A DNA stretch of 64,000 nucleotides from Aspidiotus rigidus (taxonomy: Eukaryota; Arthropoda; Insecta; Hemiptera; Diaspididae): NCBI GenBank assembly GCA_035079385.1, contig JAVHKY010000026.1:3994501-4058500 (forward strand), in the 5' to 3' direction. The notes under the pieces are model-generated. The model did no database searches, was not told where the DNA came from, and saw only the letters and a list, made by a program, of their open reading frames with translations. Numbering within the stretch: position 1 is the stretch's first letter; every line of letters begins with the position of its first letter. The translations under genes were made by a program, and so were the position numbers. Positions 34,540-46,790 of this stretch are shown in pieces.

Positions 34540-37075
34540 TTCTTCTTTTTTTTTTTTCTTCTTTCTTTATTTTTACAGGCTTTTAAGCTACGCTTTGGGC
34601 TATTAGCTTGATATACACATATAGTATTACATTACATTAAAGGTACAGGCTTCATCTTAAAGGCTAATTTTACTATAATTTTATAAATAGTTCAAGGTTT
34701 TAAAGTAGAGAGAAAAGTTCGGCTGAGGTTACGTATTGTACGAGTTCTGTGTATGAGGTGTCATTTTTGAGTGCTTGTATTCTAGAGTGGGGTACGCTTA
34801 GTGAGTTTCGTAAAGTTGTAAGTTCAGGGCATGTAAAAATATGGTTTATGTCTATTGTATTGAAAAGACATTTTGGACAGTTGGGTGGTTCTGAACGTGA
34901 AAAAAGGTGTGAGTGGGTGAGTCGGGTGTGTCCTATTCTGAGGCGGGTTAGAACGGATGTTTCTTTTCTAGATGGTCTGCAAGTTGTGAGTTTGAGAGGG
35001 TTAGCCTTGATAGGGAGGAGTTTGTTTTCAAGCTGGTTAGACCATAGGTAAGACCAGTTTTTAAGTATTTTGGGCAGTGGTGGTTTTTGATATCAGACGC
35101 TGGAATTTTCCATGACAGGGTCACGGTGTTGAAATTGATTGAGTCTTTGGCTGCTTTGTCTACTATATCGCTCTGTTTTAGTCCGATGTGTGAAGGAATC
35201 CACACCAGGGTTACGGATGATTTAGCTCGTGTTATGATGTTGATGATGGTGTGGATTCTTTGAATGATGGGGTTTTGCGAAAAGATATTTTGAGTGGCTG
35301 AAAATGATGATAACGAGTCTGTAATTATGAGATAATGTTTATTTTGAGTGGAAGTGGATATTTTTTCTAGGCATTTGAGGATCGCGAAAAGTTCTGCAGT
35401 GTATACTGAAGGGCTGAGTTTCGTATTCGAAAGCTGAAGAGAGAGTTATTGATTGAGAAGGCTATCCCAGTTTTATTGTGACGTTTTGAACCGTCTGTAA
35501 AACAAAGGATGTGTGAGTGGTGGTTTCTTTTTTGAGCTGTGTGTTGAGAGTGGAAGGTGAGAATTTGGTGAATTCGTTTTGGAAATTAGCTGTGTGTAGT
35601 GCCCATGGAGGGATGGAGTTGAAGATAGGAAGTAGAGGGTAGAAGGTGAATTTTTGTTCGTTACTTCGTTCCAGGTTGAGTTTCATGTGTTTTGTAGTGT
35701 CCAAAGAGAAATTTTCTATGTTGTTGGAGAGGAAAAAATGGTCGAAAGTCGGTGTGTTTGGGTTCGACGATATGTTGGTCAGAAAAAAGGTCGTAAGTAT
35801 CTGTCTGCGGTATTCGAGAGGAGGTTCGCTAGCTTCGGCGCAAAGGCTGAGGCTAAGGCTTGTTCCAAAAGCACCTGGCGCAAGGCGGAGAGATGAGTTT
35901 TGGATTGGGTCTAAAGTTGAGACGGCTGGTTTCTTTGCAAGTCCATAAATTGGGGCCCCGTAGTCAAGCTGTGTGCGGATCAGGCTGCGGTATAATTGTA
36001 ATAAAATTTTGCTGTTGCACCCTGTGCTAGGATGCGCGAGATATTTGAGGACATTCAGAGTGCAATTACATTTTCCTTTAAGGTATTTAATATGTGGTAT
36101 CCAGGTTGAAGTTTGATCGAATATGAGGCCGAGAAATTTTGTTGTATTAAGGATGTGAATTTGTTTTTTGTTTAGTGTGAGGGGAGGTATAGTTGGGGTA
36201 GGTCTTCTGTGGCGGAAAATTATTAGGCGTGTTTTCTTTTCTGAAAAACGAAAACCGTTTTCTGATGCCCAGTTTGATAGGTTGTTGAGGTTATCTTGGA
36301 GAAGGCGATGTGCTCGGCTTAGTAATTTGGATTTGATGGATATAATATAGTCGTCTGCGTAGAGTCTTTGGGTAAGAGGGGGTTCTATGTTGTTGGTTAT
36401 ATCGTTTATGGCGACCATAAACATGAAGACGCTGAATACCGACCCTTGAGGAACGCCATTTTGTATACTGTGAGGTGATGAAGCCTTATTTTCGATCCGT
36501 ACAGTTATAAGTCTATTTTCAAGGAATGTTTTGAGGATGTTAGGGAGGTTTCCGCGTAGACCATGGTTGTATAGTTTTTGGACAATAAGATGCCTCCAGA
36601 CTCGCGGGAAGGCTTGCTCAAGGTCAAAAAATATTGTGTACAGGCTTGATTTTGATATGTGTGCGTCTTGAATGTAGTATTGTAAATCGGCTAGAGCATG
36701 GGTGGTGCTTCTTTTCTTACGTGATCCGAACTAATATTGTGAGATGATGAGGTTGTTTGATTCAAGGTACCATATTAGTCTCTTGTTCAAAATTTTTTCG
36801 AAAATTTTTCCCAAAACGCTGGTTAATGCTATGGGACGGTAGGATGTGATTACTAGTGGGTCAGATCCAGGTTTAAGTATTGGAATAATGGTAGCTAGTT
36901 TCCAGTTGTTGGGGTATTGACCTTGTTTGAAAGTTTCATTGTAAAAATTAAGAATGTAAGTTATGGAGTTTTCGTGTAAGTTTTTTAGCATGTATGGGTG
37001 TATTCTGTTCTGGATTAGGTTGCAAACAACGCCTAGTTTAAGCAGGTATAATACATGCTGAGCCATAGTAGGCGT
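34540..37075 (-). pseudogene. 5'-truncated non-LTR retrotransposon (RT, RNase H, zinc knuckle), degenerate
   Basis: Read on the minus strand from about 37066 this is the ORF2 C-terminal two thirds of a Jockey/I-type LINE. RT motifs come in order: SYRPIALTSVLGKIFEKIL (about 36860), FFDLEQAF (motif A, about 36630), NGVPQGSVF (motif B, about 36450), YADD (motif C, 36350s), FLGLIFDQTSTW (thumb, about 36110). A single TAG at 36731-36733 interrupts the frame that otherwise runs from 37066 to 35462. After a frameshift come the RNase H motifs FTDGS (about 35485), then after another shift AELFAIL, TDSLSS and WIPSHIGL...VDKAAKD. A final frame holds NCPKCL...NHIFTCPEL, a CCHC-type knuckle. The 3' end carries an AATAAA (34564-34569) and an impure poly(A) (plus-strand T/C run 34540-34563). 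The N-terminal endonuclease is missing. In motif A the usual AFD reads AFP, and the frames are broken, so the copy is inactive. Confidence 0.9.
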
Positions 37076-37135
37076 AGTTCAAGTCTAGTAGCCTAGTGTA
37101 CTATATGCTAGGCCTGAGGAACTAGAATTCGCGGA
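37076..37135 (+). repeat. dispersed TGACGTCA-rich repeat (copy 2, right tail)
   Basis: agttcaagtctagtagccta, then gtgtactatatgctagg, corresponds to the tail of copy 1 at about 29765-29825 (agtttaggtcttg, tttactgtatgctagg). Copy 2 therefore continues after the LINE. Confidence 0.5.
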
Positions 37136-38999
37136 TATCTGGATATGTCAAAACCTGTCAATAGACGGTGGAAGAACTGCACTCTTGCCATCATCTCGAT
37201 AGTTCAAAATTATATATAGGGTGATAATTTGAAACGCAGTTAGTAAGTACGATAAAATTTCTCATCAAATAGAGACAATTTCGAAGCAAGGAAATGTCAC
37301 GTCGCCTTAGTTCGCGTGCATTCATTGATAATACTCCCACTATATTTCAAATCTTTTAGACCCCAATCTAATTCAAACTGTATTCGTTAAGTGCGTCCCG
37401 ATGACTTGTACAGACTGCATGAATTCGTGGAAATTTCTCTTTCGTCCAGCTATTAGAAGCGAAATTAAATTTTTGTACCTCGCTGTAAATGACGTCATTC
37501 ATAATGTATGCGCGGCGAGTGAGAACGTTATTATAATGCAGTGCTTCGTAGTAAAAAAATAAAAAAAAAACAAGACCGTCCCTGACCTACCTGATTATTT
37601 CTCGTGCACTAAAATACGCGAAGTTCAAAAATTTGGGTCGAATACTGCAGGGGTCTCTATTACAGAGTGCACGACTCTCTGTCACTTTTATTACACAAAA
37701 GTTTGAGGGCGATGCACATCAGTTGCAAACTTTTTTCAAAGAACGCGCACGAAAAGACGTACGTCCTTCTATTTGTAATTAAGAATTAAGTACTGAATGA
37801 ATTTTCTAACAGTCGCTAGAGAAGTCGATACACGAGAATATGTAAAAGGGAGCGAAAAATGCATTCAAAATTTTTTGATCAAATCAAATTTAACGCAAAA
37901 CTTCGATTAATGATTCCTTCCTGTCTGACAAGTTACGATTAAAAAAGGTTTGAATAAATAGCGACAGTAACTTTCACTCCGATATTGACGAAAAGAATTA
38001 CAGATGAAACATGTTACGAGGAAAAAAAAAAAAGGGAAAGTGGGAAATAAATACATTAGCTGCAATTTCGCGCGCTTATAATTTTAAAGCTATAATGCAG
38101 AGCACACTCTGCAGTCTCTTTGTCGAACTAACGTTCGACTAAAAAGACCATTCGGCAGTAGAGAGCATTCAACCGGGATATTTTTAGAGCTTAAACCGTC
38201 CGCAACACTCTCTATGCTTTTCTCCAATAAAACACAGCGAAATAAGCCACTTTAAAGAGCTTTTCTTTTACGTACATCACATTGCATATTTATTCGCCTG
38301 TTCATAATTTATTAGGTTCCAACTTTTAGAAGAAAAAATGCTATTGCTTTCAACGTGTCAAGGTATGAGACTTATCAAAATATCAATTTTAGTACAGGAT
38401 GCATAATTATAATGTTGAGCCAAATTTTAAAACAAAGAATCATCATTCATTACTCTCTAGTTTTTAACGATATGATAACTAAGAATGTCATTGACCACAA
38501 TCTTATTTTTTTCGTAATTATTCTCGAGGATGAAAGTTAGAAAGTTTTGGAGCAACTAATATATTATTATCGAGGGAATTCGGAAAATTTCGTCGACAGA
38601 GTCGATATATAATATTCTTCCTTTCAAGTCATCGGGTCATGTTTCCGAAAGAGGGCATTTCCAGCATGTCTTATGGCTAATACATTTAGTCGACGACGAA
38701 GGATTTAATCACGTGCAGCCTAGCCTCAACTTTCGAGGAAAAAGAGGAAATTGCGCGATCAATGAAGAAAGATACGGTATAAAAGTGATCCAGATCCAGA
38801 TTCATGTGCCCAGCCCGCCCCATCACGATTCTTGAGGTAGTGGGTGTATTCATCGATCTTTCACCGCGAGCACATAGGCTAACAGATAACGGACTTCTCG
38901 GTATCATTTCCATATCACCTAGTACGAGTACAACAAAAATTTTAGCAAGTTTGCCTGACCTCATTAAACACGCGGAGTTGCAATCGATCTCGCATCGTG
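37136..38999. other. no gene recognised
   Basis: AT-rich DNA without a supported gene. The part around 38900-38980 (ttctcggtatcatttcc, then agcaagtttgcctg) is weakly similar to the FB3 interior at about 28555-28615 and may be an old copy. A poly-A run lies at 38020-38032. Confidence 0.35.
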
Positions 39000-41090
39000 A
39001 GCTTACAACCTTACTGCAGAGGACGAAGATTCAGCACTAACGATTCCATCTATTTTTATCCTAAAAGTGTCAATTACCGGGATTGGGTTCTCAATGTCTT
39101 TTGGCTCCCCCTCCTCAAGGACTGGGAGGGAGTGGGTGTCCACAACGGAAAAACTCGTGTGCATAATACAGCAAAAACTTCCCACCTTGTTTTTAGGCCA
39201 AAATTTGAATAGAAAAGAGCCTGGCATGTTCACGGACCTCTCATGTGGAGCACAAATGTAGCGGAAACGATTCCATCAATATTTGTCCCAAAAATCTCCC
39301 AATTGTCTAGGATTAGGTCTTGCATGTCTATACCAACAGTTGGAGAGGAAGGACCTCTTACGATGGCAAGCATTTCTAAATGTAGATCCTGCTTTTTGAA
39401 TAGCGACTTGAAATCGACCCAACAGAGCAACCGATTTCAGGTCGATGTAAACATTTGTATAAGTCGACTCGAAATCGACTTCAGATCGACGTCGATTCGA
39501 GGTCGATTCATTGTCGACCAGAGTACTTTACCAAAGAACTACAAAACGACTTGAAATCGACCTATCAGAGCAGTCGATTTTAGGTCGATAAAAAATTTGG
39601 AAATATCGACTCGAAAATCAGTGCAGTTCGACGCCGATTCGAGAACGATTCGATATTGACCAGCATACAGAGAACTATAAATCGATTTGAAATGGAGCCA
39701 AAAGAGTGCAGACGATTTGAGGTCGGCGGAAAAATTTGAAAAAGTCGACTAAAACTCGACTTCGGATGGACATCGATTCAAAGTCGATTTTAAAATCGAC
39801 CAGGGCACATTACCAGAGGACAACAAATCGACGAAGAATCGACACAAAAGAACGGTCAGAGCAATTGATTTCAGGTCGATGAAAAACTTTGGAAAAGTGT
39901 ACTGAAAATAAAGTACTTTATAAGTCTGAATCGACGTCGATAGGAGGTCGATTTAATATCGACCAACGCACATTACCAAACAACTAAAAATCCACTTGAA
40001 AATGCTATTTCAGATCGATAAAAAAATTCAAAAATGTCGACTTAAAATTGACTGCAGATCGACAATGAATCCAGCAGCTCTAATGAAACGAACCTTATGG
40101 GCCGGAACTTCCAATCAATGAAAAATATTTTTGAATGTGAATCCTGCTCTTGAATACAGGCGCGGATCCACGGGGGGGGGGACAACAAAAAATCTGTAGT
40201 TTCGAAGAAAATGTAAGAAAAAAAAAAAAAGATCCTTCAGACTTTTTTTGGATTATGTCCCCCCCTCAAAGTGATCGTCTGGATCCACGCCTCCGAATAC
40301 TGATTTGAAATCGATCCAACAGAGCAACAGATTCCTGGTTGATATGAAAATTTAGAAACGTTAACGCCGAGCAGCTTCTATCGCCAAAGAACTATAAACC
40401 GACTTGATATCGACCGAACAGAGCAGTCGATTTCAGGGTAATGGAAAAATTGGGAGACCTCCAGCAGTCGATTTTAGATCGTTTTCAGGTCAATGGAAAA
40501 ATTTGAAAAAGCCGAATCAGAATCGACGTCAATTCATAGTCGATTGAAAATCAACCAGGGTACAGTACCAAAGAACAACAAATTGACTCAGAACTGATGA
40601 CCCAACAGAGCAATCAATTTCCCTTTGGAAAAGTCAACTACAAATAAAAATTAACTCTGGATCGACGGTCGATACGAGGTCGATTTAATATCGACCAGCG
40701 TACATTATCAGAAAACTATAAGTCGATTTCAGGTCGGTGGAAAAAAAATTGGAAAAGTCGACCCATCTGAAATGGACATGGGAAGCGAGTGAAAATAGAG
40801 TCGACATTTATCGACCTCATATCGACTTGATGTTAACATCAAGTGGATTTCAGGCTATTTCAACCAAGACTTTGAAAATAGGAAATTCTAGGTTGATTTG
40901 GACGGCATTTATAGACCCCATATCGACTTGATATCGGCGTCAACGTCAAGTGGATTTCAACAATATTTTGATGTAATTTCAATCAAGACTTTGAAAACAG
41001 AAAATTGTCGACCAATTTGACGTCGATTAATTATCGGTCGATAACTAGCGTCGATCGCAAATCTATGGTCGACATTGTTCATCAGGATTG
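39000..41090. repeat. degenerate satellite rich in TCGA words
   Basis: Boxes like cagagcaaccgatttcaggt, with variants, recur near 39423, 39565, 39705, 39857, 40322, 40418 and 40606, a spacing of very roughly 100-150 bases with gaps. They are separated by boxes such as gtcgattcgaggtcgatt and accaaagaactacaaa. The leftmost part (39030-39350) contains an older duplicated block around acgattccatc. TCGA is very frequent on both strands because the word is self-complementary. Non-coding. Confidence 0.7.
40158..40292. mobile_element. short MITE in the TCGA satellite
   Basis: Left end aggcgcggatccac and right end ctggatccacgcct are near-perfect inverted repeats. The interior has G- and C-runs (ggggggggg near 40176, ccccccctc near 40259). 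gaatac flanks both sides (40152-40157 and 40295-40300), and neighbouring satellite units read ttgaatagcgacttgaaa without an insert, which supports insertion with a target duplication. The right tip shares gatcgtctggatcc with the left tip of FB3 at 27.5 kb. Confidence 0.7.
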
Positions 41091-41324
41091 GGGTTCTAAT
41101 ATAGGGGGGGTGCTGACATCAGGATATCTATCGGTCATGAATGTCACGAATAAAGTCCGAAATTCAGAAAGTCACTCATTAAGGAAGCTTCTGGCGTCCC
41201 CTTTCTTGCATGGAGTTACCAGAATGATTGTATGAAATAACGATGAGAGTCATGAATTTGGATCTGATAGTCACCTGGCCTGGGTTGAGAAATCAATAAT
41301 TTCCGAAGGTTTACTGCCTGCAAG

Positions 41325-41885
41325 TAATGTTTGACGAACGTACAGAGCATGGTTTTGGGGAAAGAGTATTATTGTTCATGCACGGAAGAAAATCGATGTT
41401 CCTTTTTCTCGAACTAAATCAGATTCTGCACGTTTGTCAGACATCATTTGCTCGGCAGATGATTGAAAATAGTTGATTCTGAAAGTATGACGTTGTTTTA
41501 ATATATTTGATATTTTCCTCGAACGTACGAGGCATCGAGTCAGGGAACAGGGATTTTTACACAGGCACGTAACAGAAGACAACTCGTGCCTGTGTAAAAG
41601 ACCCTGTTCCCTGGTTCGTTGTCTTAATTGACTCTCGTTTTCGAATAATGTAGAAATGCGCACGTTCGTCAAAATGAAACTTTTGACAAACATGCATTTT
41701 ATTGTATATCTCATCAGGGAACATGTGGTAGGTACTAAAAATGAAGATTACCATCGGATTTTTCGTCAAAATTTACGTCTGAATTCGACTAACAAGTATC
41801 TTTGAGCACAACCAGAGAGCATATATACCAATTCTGTCCTTTTCCCAAAAACCAATTGAGTGCACGTTCGTCAAACATTATTTTT
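41325..41885. mobile_element. MITE-like element with central hairpin
   Basis: Outer tips taatgtttgacgaacgt (41328) and acgttcgtcaaacatta (about 41866) are inverted repeats. Related words (cacgtttgtcagac near 41429, cacgttcgtcaaaatg near 41659) occur inside. The centre is a strong hairpin with 29-base arms: cagggaacagggatttttac begins at 41541 and its partner ends at 41613, with a 15-base loop from 41570. No transposase frame is present. Confidence 0.65.
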
Positions 41886-42589
41886 GTCGTACCTTCGAGG
41901 GAAGAAGGCTGTTATCCAGTTATGATGGAATTTGGAGAAATCTCATCTTCGATACAAGTGACGTTGCTCTGATGACGTTGTATAAGGACAATTCAAAGAA
42001 GAGACGGAAAGGCGCTACAGTGTGGTCACATTGGGCGGGAGGTAAGTTTCTATTTAAATAAAATTACAACTTGTTGTGAACAATGAATAAAGGTCACGAT
42101 GAAATTGACTTCCTGTAAGATATTTTTAGAACGCTACTTCTCCATTAACTCGATCCTGAACACAGTAGAGAGACGCTCGCCGTATGCTTCAAAGAAGATA
42201 CATACTCTTTTATTTTTGTTAAAATATTGTATCTTCTTATGGAGGAAAGTGAAAGCCTGTCAGTTCGTGTTGGTGATGTAGACTTAGTAACCAACATCCT
42301 ATATAATAAAGCGCGGTTTGTTTACAAACCGTCGAACGTGGTGTCTGTCGATCAGTGGCCACCGGGGTGCGCTCACTCGGTCCTGCGTGTCGACAGCAAG
42401 GGTGCTATCGGCTATCATCCAGTACAACATCGATACGTTGAATATTTTCAGATAATTTTTATTATTATTAAAATTTGACTGTCATTATTATCATTCTGCT
42501 ATTTTGTGTTCGAAACTTTGAAATTGAAAGAGGACTGAACTGAACAACTGAGAAACAATTGATATTCATTTTTCAGCCAGAATAACGAA
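41886..42589. other. no gene recognised
   Basis: Nothing supported. A frame at 42227-42478 has no recognisable domain. Confidence 0.3.
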
Positions 42590-43575
42590 ACAAAATTAAA
42601 AATTGTTGGATAGGATAGTGTTGGAAGACATAAATGGGTATCCTTGATTTGTGATCGCATCTAGCTTCGGTTTTTCGTATACTGGTATTATATGAAATTT
42701 GGAACAAAATAGGATCAGCGAGAAGTTGAAATTCTAATTTCCTAAGAAAACCAATACAAAATGAACGGCCAGGTATTGTGTTTTCTGTTGTGGATGAAGT
42801 CTATCGGATGAGAAGATCAATAAGCGCAAGTGAACTATTACTCATTAACAGGAGAAAGAGGTTGAAAATAGTAAGTACGGTAGGGTGGTTGATGTGTTCT
42901 TGATCGATTGTAGAAATAGAATCGTGATTCGAATTATGAATACAGAACGTGATTCTCGATCGCATGAAGTGATACTGCTCTTATACTTATTTATCAATCC
43001 AAGTATCCGATACTGGTAGGTAGATGAATTTTCCTTATCGTTAGACTATTTTGTAGGTCCTATGTTTTAGTCCGCAAGTACTTGAATTCTCGAAATCGAA
43101 GGAAAAACTAGCCTGTGAGATTTATTTCACAAATCGCGGAACAACATTAGAAAATGTTTGATAATGTCGGAAGAGGTAGATATTTTAATTGACAGTACTG
43201 ATGATACTTGATCGCGTATAGCTTCTGCTTTTTGTGAATTATGAAATTTCAAATTATTTTGTAGACTGTTCTTACGTTTTGGTTCTCTAAATCAAAAGAG
43301 AAGCGCAATGAGATTTAGTCTACAAATCCCGAAAGTAAATAGAAAAATATCATCTGAATAGTAGGAGTAGTTTGATGTGTTTTTCGTCAATTGCGATGAG
43401 TTTTTGATCAATTGCGTAAATACAATATGTAGAATCGTGATTCGAATTATGAATACAGAACGTGATCTTTGATTGTTTGAAATGATATCTACGCCTAATT
43501 AATTTACTTATCAATATCAATCGAAGTATCCAGTTCCAGTAGGATTTTATTATCAGAGAAAGTGGTTAGATGTGG
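42590..43575 (+). repeat. diverged direct duplication, about 0.5 kb units
   Basis: 42610-43040 and 43165-43560 share blocks in the same order: gatagtgttggaag / gataatgtcggaag, ttgtgatcgcatctagcttc / cttgatcgcgtatagcttct, and gaatcgtgattcgaattatg / gaatcgtgattcgaattatg followed by aatacagaacgtgat. Unit spacing is about 530-550 bases. Both copies are clearly diverged and non-coding. Confidence 0.6.
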
Positions 43576-43589
43576 CTGTCGTGATAGTT

Positions 43590-44095
43590 AGTGATGTTTT
43601 AACAGGCAACCTGTTCTATAGGGGGCTTTTTGAGAATCTTGCCGTCCTCTGTCCAACAAAAAACTTGGAAAAATTTGGACTATCGAGCCATATATGATAT
43701 GAGAGGGACTCAGAAAACTTTTGACTCTGGAGCCATATATGATAGGAATTTGTTCAAGTCCCCCTTCTATCATATATAGCTCAAGAGTCAAAATTTTAAC
43801 AGTGATCCTGTTCTATGAGTGGCTTTTTGAGAAATTTGCCTTCCGCCGTCCAACAAAAAACTTGGACTATATATGATAGGAGAGGGACTTGGAAAAATTT
43901 CGACTCTCGAGCTGTATGTGATAGGAATTTTTTCAAGTCCCACACCTATCATACATAGTTTGAGATTCGAGAAAAATGTTGACTCTCAAACTATATTATA
44001 CTGGGCTTATAATAGGTCTAGGCCATCTTTATACTACTTTATCTAGGTCTAGGCTCCCTTGAATTCTCAATACCAAATCCCATATGACTCATATT
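43590..44095. repeat. dispersed palindromic repeat, several copies
   Basis: Contains repeated modules: cttggaaaaattt, gactctcgagc, atatatgatagg and gagagggact, present in both orientations. Examples are catatatgataggaattt at about 43734 and its mirror ttctatcatatatagc near 43767. A second near-copy starts at 43800. The right end (tcaaactatattatactggg onward, 43990-44092) recurs at 62600-62712. Members also lie in FB1's left arm, at 60314 and at 62565. Non-coding. Confidence 0.65.
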
Positions 44096-44339
44096 GAAGA
44101 AATTCTGAAAAATATAAGACTATGATGGTCAGAAACCCACACCTTGGTCTTGACAGAGCTAGGACAAAATTAGCCTTTACCCATACCAGCGGGCTGTTTG
44201 TTGGTTGAGTTTGGAATTGCGTGTGTGTGTGTGTGTACTGGTGGGAACAGTGAACTAGATGGCAACTGGGAATACATATTTGACTATTGAAAGTTCAAAC
44301 GTTATGAGCTCTCATGAAATATAAACATCTGCTCTGTCG

Positions 44340-44585
44340 CGTAGGTAGTAGGTATCTTTCAGCAAGTGATAGTCCGTCGGCGGCGTGCTCTTTGCGAGCG
44401 CGAAGCGCGAGCTCGTTACGCCTAACCAGCGAGCGCGAAGCGCGAGTCTGTCATGACAAAACTAATAAACACCAGCGAGCGCAAAGCGCGAGCCCGTAAT
44501 CATGAAACAGCGAGCGCGAAGCGCGAGCCTGTCTGGCGCCGCAGGCCTAGCCGCCAGGCGCGCCGAAGGCGCGCTGTAAGCGGCT
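44340..44585 (+). mobile_element. Helitron 3' end with cluster of GC-rich palindromes
   Basis: The terminus ccaggcgcgccgaaggcgcg, then ctgtaagcggctag (ending 44585), followed by T, matches the 3' ends of the Helitrons at 48424 and 49394: GC hairpin then CTAG before a T. Upstream, the 18-19-base palindromic word gcgagcgcgaagcgcgag occurs four times, starting at 44394, 44429, 44475 (one change) and 44510. The 5' end of this element could not be located. No Rep/helicase was found. Confidence 0.65.
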
Positions 44586-46790
44586 AGTTACAAATATTGA
44601 ACGGTAGTAGCTATTTCACGTCAGGATGGAGTCCTTAAGCAAAGAGTTAGAATGTGAACTATATTATGGCGACAGCATAATGCATAGTTGTTGCATAAGA
44701 AAAATAAATAATGGAAAAACATAGACCGGAAGAAGTAAAAATACGCGTACAACAGTAGCGAAATGTTGACCCTACGTTTCATATTTTAATATTTGAAAAT
44801 AAATAAATTATCGAATATTGGTTTTCCAAATAACCCTCATCGATGTATTTTGAGCATGCGAATAACATTCAAAAGTCCATTCTCGCGAAAGTAAATAGAG
44901 TGCATGCAAAGAGGAAAATCGTCCGAAAGGAGAAACTAAATAAAAATTTCCCTCTGCCTGCTCCTTTTACAAAATAATTTCGTTTTATATTCCGCCGAGA
45001 AATGCTCTTACTTAAGAGAGAAAAAAAAACCATTTTCTATAGGAGCAAAAAATAAAGATCATGTTCTACGTCTCTTTTAGTACAGTAACAGACATAACAT
45101 CGAGGGTCTCCAGTTGACGGGGGTTTGTCGTCACTTCAATCTTCATTATAATATACTAGGTTGTAAAAAATGTAGTATGTGTAGTTAGTATCACGTATCT
45201 AAAGACGTGTTCCCGAATTCGTTTACTCGATAGTCGGTAAGTAGACGCTACTCACTGTAGCACAGTCTACCTGCAATCCAGCCATCTGGCTATCTTATAG
45301 CAAAATTCGAGAGCACCTTTGATTATGCTGACTTTCGACCATTTTTAATGGTGGCTATTCAAGGGAAAGATGATTTATTGAACTACGGCTCAACTTGAGC
45401 CATATTTGCCTTCTATCAGGTTGCAGTACGAGGATGGGAGTCAACTCGAATCAAGTCTGGGTATATAAGCCGAGTTAGGGTTTATTGGAATCCCAATTGA
45501 GTTTGAATTCGGTTTCGATAGATGAACTTAGATTCAAAATTTGACTCAAGAAAGTGTTTAATCGGATATGGGTCAACTATACGAGTAGATTATTTATAAA
45601 TTAGGATTGGGTTTCGTTCTGGAAAAATTTCGGACCAAATCAGGTCGACTGTTATCGAGGAATAGCTCCAAAACTAAGATTCAGTGACTTCAAATGAGTT
45701 AGAATTCGGTGATCAATTTTCAAGACCTGTTGACTCCGAAAGTTTGAACTGATTTTGAACTGTACATTTATCTGCAGCCTATCTATAATTTAATCTGCCC
45801 TCAGAGCGAAGAGACTTGTTTCAAAAACTCCAAAGCAATATCATTCTTCAGTAAGAAAGCATGAATTTTTAGTACTTCATGAATTGTTGCAGAAATTGAG
45901 GTACGAAAGAAAATTTATTGAATCTTTTCTCCACACACCTTTGTAACCGTTTATTTCAGATATTGGTTTCCGCATCTCCTTGTTCGAGTTCTCACTCTTT
46001 TCAAAATATTTGTTGAATGATATTTCCTGAATGTATTTTGTACCCGCGGTCTCGTAATCGTATAATTGTCTTGATTTTCTTTCGTCATTTACCATAATTA
46101 TGGCGATTAATATTGCGTCTAAGTGCCACCTCCTTAATTCACGAAAGGTAAACGTCATTCATCAATCTTCACGCGAGCGTTACCCCATTAGTCTAGATTA
46201 TCTTCGTTCACCTATAAATTATTCGTAATCAATCGTATTAGCCTGTTTTGAAGCTTGCTAGTGGTTTGCGCTGATATTTGTCGTATTACATTGTTTACAT
46301 ATCACCGGTATCCAAATCCGTAAGTGCATCTCGTTGCATTTGTATTCACATGCAGAGAACGCGAGTACAGGCCGAGACATTTATTCAGTCACCGTTCGTC
46401 GAATCCATGTTCACACTACATTTGACTTGAATAGGCGCGTATCATTTGACGAAAAAGGGTTGGTCATGGGTAATAAAAGCTTTCGCTGGAGGCCGATCTC
46501 CATTTCTTTGTCGGCCTTGGTTGTTATTCACGCTCGACGCGTTTTTTCCTTCTTTTTTTTGAGCATTTCGTTGCAAAAAACATACAAGTTCCTATACCTT
46601 TTCTTCTGTAAGATTTGAGAAGAAAATTTAGGGAAACAACTTGCAGTGATAATTTTCTCAACGTCAGAATGGATGCTGCTCTTCAAAATTTTGGCTTATA
46701 ACATTGGGACTGCTACCGAAAAACCCCTCACGATTTCAGGGACTGCAATTTCTTTTCCTGGCTGCTTTTCGTCATACCTGATGACGTCAT
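44586..46790. other. no gene recognised
   Basis: Nothing supported apart from simple A-rich stretches. 45350-45770 contains recurring words around gagtttgaattcgg / gggtttcgttctgg, probably a decayed repeat. Confidence 0.35.
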
